64,000 nucleotides of DNA. Origin: Dryas octopetala. Taxonomy: Eukaryota > Streptophyta > Magnoliopsida > Rosales > Rosaceae. Below, one piece after another: positions 22,804-31,260 of the stretch. The stretch spans positions 22,519,923 through 22,583,922 of the forward strand of contig OY992834.1 of assembly GCA_963921425.1 (NCBI GenBank), read 5' to 3'. Below the pieces are notes generated by a model. It ran no database searches, had not been told where the DNA came from, and saw nothing but the letters and a program-made list of their open reading frames with translations. Each line of letters starts with the position of its first letter. Position 1 is the stretch's first letter. Position numbers and translations under genes: made by a program.

Positions 22804-23378
22804 GCAGTAGAGGTGGAGGACAACAGAGGGGTCAGTCAGGACGCCCCAAAGCCCAGGGCAGAGTCTTCGCCATGACGCAGCAGGACGCTTTGGCTTCACC
22901 GGATGTCATCATGGGTACGTTATCCATCTCTGGGCATAATACAATATTTTTATAAACTATGGGACACACACACACTTTGCGTATCACGTATTCTCGTTTT
23001 GATTGACGATAAAAGATGAACTTTCTCGATTCGTGAGTTAGAGTGGTTTTCAAATGATTTAAAGGTTTTAAATTAATTTACTTCGTAATGATTTTATTCT
23101 TGAAAACTTTATTTAGGGTTTGGCGTTTCTATCACATTTTCAAGTTTTTATTTTGAGGCTTAAATTATTTAGGTTCGTTATGGAGCGATTTCCTGAGTTT
23201 AAATCTCCTTGGTTTTCTTGAAACGGAAGGAAATGCCAAAGTCACGCATATTTTTTTTACTTATGGTTGCTAAAAGGAGGTTTGATTTGATGGGTGATGA
23301 GAAGTTGCAACTACAATTCACTTAAATTTAAGTTTTCAACTAAATTTCGAGGACGAAATTTTTTTAAGGGGGGAAGGT
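22804..23378 (+). pseudogene. Duplicate of the gag 3' tail and 3' internal region of the gag-only element
   Basis: From gcagtagaggtggaggacaac onward this segment repeats 27521-28092 almost base for base (one mismatch seen: ttttcaact versus ttttctact). It includes the last codons of gag (QGRVFAMTQQDALASPDVIM), the stop, the AT-rich 3' region and the polypurine tract, and runs straight into the LTR at 23379. Its left edge joins a diverged gypsy LTR at 22803/22804 with only a few bases of possible homology. It is the remains of another internal region upstream of the shared LTR, as in a tandem LTR-internal-LTR-internal-LTR array that lost its left part. Confidence 0.9.
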
Positions 23379-26255
23379 TGTAACGACCCGACCCAAATTT
23401 TCACTAGAAATTTAAATTTTTATTTAACTATGTTTTTAAGAGATTTTTTTTTAAGGTGTGGAATTGCATTTTAAAGATTATGAGATTTATTTGGAAAATA
23501 AAAAGGGTTTTGATTTAAATATTTATTTTTGTTTTAATTTAAGCTTGACCAAAAGTTGACTTTTAAAATAAATGGGTTTTCGACTTTGACCTTGGGTCCG
23601 TTAGATAGGTTTCGATCCCCCGAGTTCATAGACACGTAGCACGCTTCGATCCGAGTTACAGATTGGAAGATATGGGCGTTTGAAGCGAGGGGCAATTTCG
23701 TAAAATGACAAATTGGGTTTAAAAATCTGATTTTTTTTGAACTTTCTCTCTCTCTCTAGAACCTTCTCTCCCTTTCTATTTATCACCCCCGCACTCTCTC
23801 TCTCTCTCTCACTCTCGGTTTTCCTCTCTCCCGCACCCTCTCCCCTGCGCCCACCAGCCCCAGCCACCCCACTCACCATCACCGGCCACCTCTGGCCAGC
23901 CTCTGGCTCCGGCGAGCTTCCCCCAGGCGCCGACCACCCCTCCGGCCTCCTCTCTCCCCGAGTTCTCTCTCTCCTCCTTTTCTCTGTGCGCGACCAGCTC
24001 AGCCTAGCCCAGCTCAGCCCGGTCAATTCCGGCCATTTCCCGACCAGTCCAGGCCACCGGCGAGCCTCCCCCAACGCCGGCCAGCTCGCCAGCTCCTCCT
24101 CCAGTTAGCCCAGCCCCCCTTGCGCGTCGGTGCTGCTCGAAAAGGCCACACAGGGCCGTCAACTTTTCCCTCCATTTTCAGTCAATTTCACCACAAGTCT
24201 TCGAGATTCTTGGTGGGTTTTCTCTTCCCCATCTTGGGCTTTATTTTCCCTGTATTTTTAATGGTTAATTTGAAGTATTTAGGAAATTAAAAATTTGGAT
24301 TTTTAGTGATTTCGGGTTCCCCTTTGAATGTAGAGATTTATGGGTTAATCTTGTTGTGTTTTGGATAATTTTCACTCTTAGGAAGGTTGTTCTATGTTTA
24401 GCATCAAAAATTAGAGTTAATTTGGAGGATTTTGGACATTGAGAAGTTTGATTTCAAGGGTTGGAACCCAGTTCGGATTTGCTATGGATTGGCTGAGTTT
24501 TGTGGAAATTGTTGGAGTGGTTTTGGATAATTTATCCACTAGTAAACCTCTAAGTGTCGACCCTAATGAGAAACTTGAAGAAATTAGGAGTTTGGGTGTG
24601 GTTGATGCTGGTGTGAGCCGGGAAGTTTCGAGATGGTTAGGAATAGGTTAGAGAGCGTATAGTTTTGAGGAAGATGATTTATAACCGTTACTCGAGCGTG
24701 AGTTTAGCGAGACATTAGAATTAACACACACAAAATTAAACGTATTGGAGTCGAGACTAATTTCATATTTTATCGTTGTGTTATAGGCGACACGATCGGG
24801 GTTCGCGACGATCTGGCGGAGGATCGACATTAGATCTTCTCACTGTGAGTGGACTAAGTTTTATTTTTGAAAATGTTTATGGAAGTTTATAATTTAATTT
24901 ATACTTGTTTTCTAATTATTGTTTGAGAAATAAAAATCTTTGAGTTGGTTGTTTAATCCTTAATAAGTTATGAAAATCGTATCATTTTAATTATTCCGTG
25001 ATGTTGATTTTAATTTGGGATTTGATCAATGGTGATGGATTTCGAATTTCAATTGTGTTCATAAATAAGTTTTAAAACCATATATTTTCATACTAGTTTT
25101 AGCGAGTTGATGAGTTTGGTTTTGTTAAGAAGAGTTTTGGAAGAAAAATTAAAGGATTTGAGATTTGCATTATGTGTTTTTGAGTTATTGGTTTTCAAAC
25201 CACCCTTTGCAGTACCCTCCAGATTATCGGTTTGGATAGGTCTTTGGGACCCATCACGGCACACATATAGGCTTTGGGCCGTGTGTCGGGATGCTTCGCC
25301 CTTTGGGGGCCGCTCTGCGTGCACGTATGACCAGGATTGCCTGCACGTGCTGATTTATTCACACGTGTGTATGGCCAGGATATTGCCTGCACGTGTTGGA
25401 TTCACTCCACGCGTGTGTATGGCCAGGATATTGCCTGCACGTGTTGGATTCACTCCACACGTGTTGGATTCACTCCACGCGTGTGTATGGCCAGGATATT
25501 GCCTGCACGTGTTGGATTTACTCCACGCGTGTGTATGGCCAGGATTATTCAGGGTATATAGCATGGTGGAAAATGAAATTGGTATTTTCAGAGTTTGAGT
25601 ATGGATTTTAAGTGAGAAATATTTTTCGAGTTTTATAATGATTTCGATTTTATTATTATTTTTATGGCTTTGTTAATTTAAATGATTTGCTATTGAGATA
25701 TGTGTTATCTTTCCTTGAGTTTCATGGGTTTTATAACATTTTTAAGACTTGTGAAATTGTTTTACAACTGGGGGATTCCAAACAGTAACGAGAGGTTTTA
25801 GAGTTAACGTGCTTTTTGAAGGATTTTCTGGAACAGAAATTTTACTTATGTTTCCCGTTAAACTGTCCACTCACTGAGTTGTCTCACGGTTCATTTGTTT
25901 TGTCTTAAATTGTCCCCCAGGTAGTAGATTTGGTGGAGGTCGAGCCAAACACGTCGAGGCAGTTGCAATCATCTCCTTAGTTGGACCTTGTAGGCGCCAT
26001 TTAATTTTTAAAAATTCCTTGTAATAGAATAGCAGGTCTGATAACCACCCTGCAAATTTTAAGTTGGATCTGAGACCCTATTTGGTTGTGGTAGAGGTGG
26101 TTGCTGTTTAGAAGTGTTTTTAACAAGTTTGAAATTTCTGGGTTAGTCCATTTTCAGGGGAGGTTCTGCCGAATTTTCGGTAAGATTTTCCTTGAATTTG
26201 GATTCCCACAGGACCTCTCCGGGTTTCAGGGTGGAATCCGGGGGCGGTCCTGTCA
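23379..26255 (+). repeat. 5' (shared) LTR of the gag-only element
   Basis: 2,877 bp, tgtaacgacccgaccc to gggggcggtcctgtca, with TG...CA ends. A CT-rich stretch with a TATA-like ctatttat at 23776-23783 follows the tctagaacctt motif, conserved in the related minus-strand LTR near 20770-20820. The probable transcript start is just downstream, but this is inferred. It also has a 48-bp minisatellite at about 25366-25545. Confidence 0.93.
25366..25545 (+). repeat. 48-bp minisatellite in LTR (shorter allele)
   Basis: Units begin tgtatggccaggatattgcc and contain cctgcacgtgttggattcac. One copy is an internally shortened half unit (ttggattcactccacacg). The sister LTR at 30079-30300 has one more full unit. 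Unit-like sequence also occurs in minus-strand relatives at about 20-130 and 9300-9450. Confidence 0.9.
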
Positions 26256-26258
26256 ACT

Positions 26259-26270
26259 TGGTATCAGAGC
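26259..26270 (+). other. Primer binding site of the gag-only element
   Basis: TGGTATCAGAGC lies three bases after the LTR end at 26255, complementary to the 3' end of plant initiator tRNA-Met. Confidence 0.92.
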
Positions 26271-26349
26271 ATTAGGTTTTAGATTCCTCAATTCTGCACT
26301 GAATGTGCATCCCCATTATTGATAAGAGTTTGGTTTTCTTATAGGTATT

Positions 26350-27669
26350 ATGCCTCCTCGACGACGTGGCCGACCACCGGGGACCCACCATAGGGTAGCA
26401 GAAGGTGTCGATGAGACGACACAAGGTTTCGAGCAGTCTATTGATAGGTTAGCCGAGGCAGTGACTACTGCTGTTCGTACTAGGGCGTTTCCTGAGGAAG
26501 AGTACAGCATTGAGCGTGCCCGTAAGCTCGGGGCCTCAAATTTTTCGGGTACTTCGGATCCCAGTGAGGCTAACGAGTGGATGATACAACTCGAGAGGAT
26601 CTTTGAGGTTATGGGATGCCCCGATGACCGGAAGTTAGTCTTGGCTACTTTCCTGCTAGTGGGTGATGCTTATCATTGGTGGGATTCCGAGCGTTTAGGA
26701 CTCACCGCGGCGGAGATCACTTGGGACAGATTTAGGAGAATCTTTTACGAGAAGTACTATCCGCGGGTTTATTGTGATGAGAAGAGAGCCGAATTCCTGA
26801 GGCTTAGACAGGGATCTATGTCAGTAGCAGAGTATGAGAGGAAATTTACCGAGCTTTCCAGGTTTTGCCCAGCACTTGTGGCAGACGAGGCAGATAGATG
26901 CTCGAGATTTGAGGAGGGTCTGAGAGACTCTATTCGCACGGCGGTTACAGCAGCTAACCACTCTACTTTTAGTTCTTTGAGGGATGCTGCTATGAGGGTC
27001 GAAAGGTCTTTATCTGATCGGAGTAAAGGCGAGGCGAGGCGTCGTCATTTTCAGAGTACCTCGATGAGTGGCCCTAGTCAAGGACCATCCAAGAGAGGCA
27101 GTTTCAGTTCAGGTTCTTCAGGAAGTGGTGGTTTTAGAGGTGTTAGACATGACTCAGAAGGAAGCCGAGGTTCTGGACACAGTCATAGTTTCGGTTATCA
27201 GTCAGCGGGTAGCTCAGCTCGTAGCACAGCACGATTGAGTGGATCTCAGGGTAGTCGGATTCGTGGGACAGGTCGTCCTCTGTGTAGTTCTTGTGGCAGA
27301 TATCACGATGGGATGTGTCATATGGGCAGCCCTGGGTGTTATCATTGTGGACAGACGGGCCATTTTATGAGGGAGTGCCCGATGCTACAATCGGGTGATG
27401 GAGGAACTTCGGGATCGGCCCCTCATCAGGGACAGACTTCAAGGGCCCAAATTCAGGGACAGAGAGCAGTGGAGACTGCGGGTGCTACGTCTAGTAGTGG
27501 TGCCCAGTCCAGCCATGGCAGTAGAGGTGGAGGACAACAGAGGGGTCAGTCAGGACGCCCCAAAGCCCAGGGCAGAGTCTTCGCCATGACGCAGCAGGAC
27601 GCTTTGGCTTCACCGGATGTCATCATGGGTACGTTATCCATCTCTGGGCATAATACAATATTTTTATAA
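26350..27669 (+). CDS. Gag protein of the gag-only retrotransposon
   Basis: An intact 439-codon ORF starting MPPRRRGRPPG about 80 bp after the PBS. Residues about 55-215 form the retrotransposon gag capsid domain (ASNFSGTSDPSEANEWMIQL, GDAYHWWDSERLGLTAAEIT, FYEKYYPRVYCDEKRAEFLR). Residues 220-310 are Ser/Gly/Arg-rich. A CCHC zinc knuckle CYHCGQTGHFMREC spans about 330-343, preceded by a Cys/His cluster (CSSCGRYHDGMC). The end reads RVFAMTQQDALASPDVIMGT then LSISGHNTIFL and stop. In related full-length elements this leads directly into the protease, so the ORF is cut just before the catalytic DSG/DTG. Gag forms the particle and packages RNA; maturation enzymes must come from elsewhere. An unbroken frame in a young copy suggests it may still be under selection. 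Transcription would start from the LTR at 23379. Confidence 0.93.
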   Translation: MPPRRRGRPPGTHHRVAEGVDETTQGFEQSIDRLAEAVTTAVRTRAFPEEEYSIERARKLGASNFSGTSDPSEANEWMIQLERIFEVMGCPDDRKLVLATFLLVGDAYHWWDSERLGLTAAEITWDRFRRIFYEKYYPRVYCDEKRAEFLRLRQGSMSVAEYERKFTELSRFCPALVADEADRCSRFEEGLRDSIRTAVTAANHSTFSSLRDAAMRVERSLSDRSKGEARRRHFQSTSMSGPSQGPSKRGSFSSGSSGSGGFRGVRHDSEGSRGSGHSHSFGYQSAGSSARSTARLSGSQGSRIRGTGRPLCSSCGRYHDGMCHMGSPGCYHCGQTGHFMRECPMLQSGDGGTSGSAPHQGQTSRAQIQGQRAVETAGATSSSGAQSSHGSRGGGQQRGQSGRPKAQGRVFAMTQQDALASPDVIMGTLSISGHNTIFL

Positions 27670-28092
27670 ACTATGGGACACACACACACTTTGCGTATCA
27701 CGTATTCTCGTTTTGATTGACGATAAAAGATGAACTTTCTCGATTCGTGAGTTAGAGTGGTTTTCAAATGATTTAAAGGTTTTAAATTAATTTACTTCGT
27801 AATGATTTTATTCTTGAAAACTTTATTTAGGGTTTGGCGTTTCTATCACATTTTCAAGTTTTTATTTTGAGGCTTAAATTATTTAGGTTCGTTATGGAGC
27901 GATTTCCTGAGTTTAAATCTCCTTGGTTTTCTTGAAACGGAAGGAAATGCCAAAGTCACGCATATTTTTTTTACTTATGGTTGCTAAAAGGAGGTTTGAT
28001 TTGATGGGTGATGAGAAGTTGCAACTACAATTCACTTAAATTTAAGTTTTCTACTAAATTTCGAGGACGAAATTTTTTTAAGGGGGGAAGGT
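27670..28092 (+). other. Non-coding 3' internal region and polypurine tract of the gag-only element
   Basis: About 420 bp of AT-rich sequence with stops in all frames, replacing all of pol. It ends aatttcgaggacgaaatt then aaggggggaagg, the motif and polypurine tract that precede the 3' LTR in plant gypsy elements. The deletion breakpoint lies at or shortly after the gag stop. Confidence 0.85.
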
Positions 28093-31016
28093 TGTAACGA
28101 CCCGACCCAAATTTTCACTAGAAATTTAAATTTTTATTTAACTATGTTTTTAAGAGATTTTTTTTAAGGTGTGGAATTGCATTTTAAAGATTATGAGATT
28201 TATTTGGAAAATAAAAAGGGTTTTGATTTAAATATTTATTTTTGTTTTAATTTAAGCTTGACCAAAAGTTGACTTTTAAAATAAATGGGTTTTCGACTTT
28301 GACCTTGGGTCCGTTAGATAGGTTTCGATCCCCCGAGTTCATAGACACGTAGCACGCTTCGATCCGAGTTACAGATTGGAAGATATGGGCGTTTGAAGCG
28401 AGGGGCAATTTCGTAAAATGACAAATTGGGTTTAAAAATCTAATTTTTTTTGAACTTTCTCTCTCTCTCTAGAACCTTCTCTCCCTTTCTATTTATCACC
28501 CCCGCACTCTCTCTCTCTCTCTCACTCTCGGTTTTCCTCTCTCCCGCACCCTCTCCCCTGCGCCCACCAGCCCCAGCCACCCCACTCACCATCACCGGCC
28601 ACCTCTGGCCAGCCTCTGGCTCCGGCGAGCTTCCCCCAGGCGCCGACCACCCCTCCGGCCTCCTCTCTCCCCGAGTTCTCTCTCTCCTCCTTTTCTCTGT
28701 GCGCGACCAGCTCAGCCTAGCCCAGCTCAGCCCGGTCAATTCCGGCCATTTCCCGACCAGTCCAGGCCACCGGCGAGCCTCCCCCAACGCCGGCCAGCTC
28801 GCCAGCTCCTCCTCCAGTTAGCCCAGCCCCCCTTGCGCGTCGGTGCTGCTCGAAAAGGCCACACAGGGCCGTCAACTTTTCCCTCCATTTTCAGTCAATT
28901 TCACCACAAGTCTTCGAGATTCTTGGTGGGTTTTCTCTTCCCCATCTTGGGCTTTATTTTCCCTGTATTTTTAATGGTTAATTTGAAGTATTTAGGAAAT
29001 TAAAAATTTGGATTTTTAGTGATTTCGGGTTCCCCTTTGAATGTAGAGATTTATGGGTTAATCTTGTTGTGTTTTGGATAATTTTCACTCTTAGGAAGGT
29101 TGTTCTATGTTTAGCATCAAAAATTAGAGTTAATTTGGAGGATTTTGGACATTGAGAAGTTTGATTTCAAGGGTTGGAACCCAGTTCGGATTTGCTATGG
29201 ATTGGCTGAGTTTTGTGGAAATTGTTGGAGTGGTTTTGGATAATTTATCCACTAGTAAACCTCTAAGTGTCGACCCTAATGAGAAACTTGAAGAAATTAG
29301 GAGTTTGGGTGTGGTTGATGCTGGTGTGAGCCGGGAAGTTTCGAGATGGTTAGGAATAGGTTAGAGAGCGTATAGTTTTGAGGAAGATGATTTATAACCG
29401 TTACTCGAGCGTGAGTTTAGCGAGACATTAGAATTAACACACACAAAATTAAACGTATTGGAGTCGAGACTAATTTCATATTTTATCGTTGTGTTATAGG
29501 CGACACGATCGGGGTTCGCGACGATCTGGCGGAGGATCGACATTAGATCTTCTCACTGTGAGTGGACTAAGTTTTATTTTTGAAAATGTTTATGGAAGTT
29601 TATAATTTAATTTATACTTGTTTTCTAATTATTGTTTGAGAAATAAAAATCTTTGAGTTGGTTGTTTAATCCTTAATAAGTTATGAAAATCGTATCATTT
29701 TAATTATTCCGTGATGTTGATTTTAATTTGGGATTTGATCAATGGTGATGGATTTCGAATTTCAATTGTGTTCATAAATAAGTTTTAAAACCATATATTT
29801 TCATACTAGTTTTAGCGAGTTGATGAGTTTGGTTTTGTTAAGAAGAGTTTTGGAAGAAAAATTAAAGGATTTGAGATTTGCATTATGTGTTTTTGAGTTA
29901 TTGGTTTTCAAACCACCCTTTGCAGTACCCTCCAGATTATCGGTTTGGATAGGTCTTTGGGACCCATCACGGCACACATATAGGCTTTGGGCCGTGTGTC
30001 GGGATGCTTCGCCCTTTGGGGGCCGCTCTGCGTGCACGTATGACCAGGATTGCCTGCACGTGCTGATTTATTCACACGTGTGTATGGCCAGGATATTGCC
30101 TGCACGTGTTGGATTCACTCCACGCGTGTGTATGGCCAGGATATTGCTTGCACGTGTTGGATTCACTCCACGCGTGTGTATGGCCAGGATATTGCCTGCA
30201 CGTGTTGGATTCACTCCACACGTGTTGGATTCACTCCACGCGTGTGTATAGCCAGGATATTGCCTGCACGTGTTGGATTTACTCCACGCGTGTGTATGGC
30301 CAGGATTATTCAGGGTATATAGCATGGTGGAAAATGAAATTGGTATTTTCAGAGTTTGAGTATGGATTTTAAGTGAGAAATATTTTTCGAGTTTTATAAT
30401 GATTTCGATTTTATTATTATTTTTATGGCTTTGTTAATTTAAATGATTTGCTATTGAGATATGTGTTATCTTTCCTTGAGTTTCATGGGTTTTATAACAT
30501 TTTTAAGACTTGTGAAATTGTTTTACAACTGGGGGATTCCAAACAGTAACGAGAGGTTTTAGAGTTAACGTGCTTTTTGAAGGATTTTCTGGAACAGAAA
30601 TTTTACTTATGTTTCCCGTTAAACTGTCCACTCACTGAGTTGTCTCACAGTTCATTTGTTTTGTCTTAAATTGTCCCCCAGGTAGTAGATTTGGTGGAGG
30701 TCGAGCCAAACACGTCGAGGCAGTTGCAATCATCTCCTTAGTTGGACCTTGTAGGCGCCATTTAATTTTTAAAAATTCCTTGTAATAGAATAGCAGGTCT
30801 GATAACCACCCTGCAAATTTTAAGTTGGATCTGAGACCCTATTTGGTTGTGGTAGAGGTGGTTGCTGTTTAGAAGTGTTTTTAACAGGTTTGAAATTTCT
30901 GGGTTAGTCCATTTTCAGGGGAGGTTCTGCCGAATTTTCGGTAGGATTTTCCTTGAATTTGGATTCCCACAGGACCTCTCCGGGTTTCAGGGTGGAATCC
31001 GGGGGCGGTCCTGTCA
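28093..31016 (+). repeat. 3' LTR of the gag-only element
   Basis: 2,924 bp, ending gggggcggtcctgtca at 31016, followed directly by the last 83 bp (31017-31099) of the older plus-strand gypsy LTR. The extra length over the 5' LTR is explained by one additional 48-bp unit in the minisatellite and one fewer T near 28160. A TATA-like ctatttat lies in the CT-rich block near 28490. Confidence 0.93.
30079..30300 (+). repeat. 48-bp minisatellite in LTR (longer allele)
   Basis: Same repeat as 25366-25545 with one additional full unit; one unit has attgcttgc and another has tgtatagcc as private substitutions. ORFs reading through it on either strand (repeats of CTCWIHSTRV and its reverse) are artefacts of the repeat. 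Confidence 0.9.
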
Positions 31017-31260
31017 ATTTTCGATAGGATTTTCCTTGATTTTGGATCCCACAGGACCTCTCCGGGTTTCAGGGTGGAAATCCGGGGACGGTTTTGTCAT
31101 TCACTGTAGCTTTCAAAAGCACAAAGAAACATGTTTTCTGTTTTTGTTGTGGAGAGTTGAGAATTGTGGGAAAAAGCAGTTTTTAATTTTTTTACCAAAC
31201 ACTAAAACTGCTGTAGGTGATTGAGAATTGCTATCCACAGCACGCCCAAACGGGGCCTAA

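Larger units (their letters stand above)
23379..31016 (+). mobile_element. Gag-only LTR retrotransposon (TR-GAG-like)
   Basis: Two long LTRs (23379-26255, 28093-31016) flank a 1.84-kb internal region with a PBS, one intact gag ORF and a polypurine tract. There is no RT, RNase H, integrase or protease active site. Such elements, known as TR-GAG in plants, depend on an autonomous partner. The LTRs differ by at least five substitutions, one T in a homopolymer and one 48-bp minisatellite unit, so it is young. The five bases on either side do not match, as expected if this is the right-hand part of a tandem array (see 22804-23378) rather than a simple insertion. Confidence 0.88.
7468..31099 (+). 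mobile_element. Gypsy LTR, plus strand (TSD TTCAC), interrupted twice
   Basis: It starts tgtaacgacccgaccc at 7468 and ends ggacggttttgtca at 31099. TTCAC flanks it at 7463-7467 and 31100-31104, inside the Tourist element. Its own sequence is 7468-8552, 21184-22803 and 31017-31099, about 2.8 kb, roughly one LTR, so it is best read as a solo LTR. Segment 1 holds the CT microsatellite (8102-8172). Segment 2 (21184-22803) holds the ggttttcaaaccacc block and diverged minisatellite sequence. About 0.4 kb expected before the 3' end is missing at the 22803 junction. Interruption 1 is the minus-strand solo LTR at 8553-21178; interruption 2 is the gag-only retrotransposon material at 22804-31016. Confidence 0.75.
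6951..31257. mobile_element. Tourist/PIF-Harbinger-like element (TSD TAA), split by nested LTR elements
   Basis: Flanked by TAA at 6948-6950 and 31258-31260, inside the copia integrase. The left end reads GAGTCAGTTTGGTAATGCTGTG; the right end, reverse-complemented, reads GGCCCCGTTTGGGCGTGCTGTG. They share C-GTTTGG and TGCTGTG blocks. The element's own DNA is 6951-7467 plus 31105-31257, about 0.67 kb, with no transposase, so it is non-autonomous. A trinucleotide TWA target with G-rich GTTTGG ends is typical of PIF/Harbinger-Tourist. Removing it rejoins the copia integrase reading (LQENHKL to EAFKSFK), although the join does not restore a clean frame. Confidence 0.8.

Noticed and set aside
23601-24108. 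157- and 123-codon ORFs duplicated at 28440-28821
   Set aside because: They lie in the CT-rich leader part of the gag-only LTRs on opposite strands; duplication reflects the LTR pair, and no domain is visible.
25366-25545. Regularly spaced direct repeats resembling a CRISPR array
   Set aside because: Units are contiguous 48-bp copies with no unique spacers, lie inside an LTR in a plant genome and recur in other LTR copies. It is a minisatellite.
25107-25611. Overlapping ORFs on both strands with repeated WIHSTRV-like peptides
   Set aside because: Produced by translating the LTR minisatellite; the same shadows recur at 29820-30372 and 9226-9669. No start context or conserved domain.
23379-31016. 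Reading the gag-only element as a simple single insertion
   Set aside because: The five bases before 23379 (aaggt) and after 31016 (atttt) do not match, and an extra gag tail precedes the left LTR; a tandem or chimeric origin fits better.
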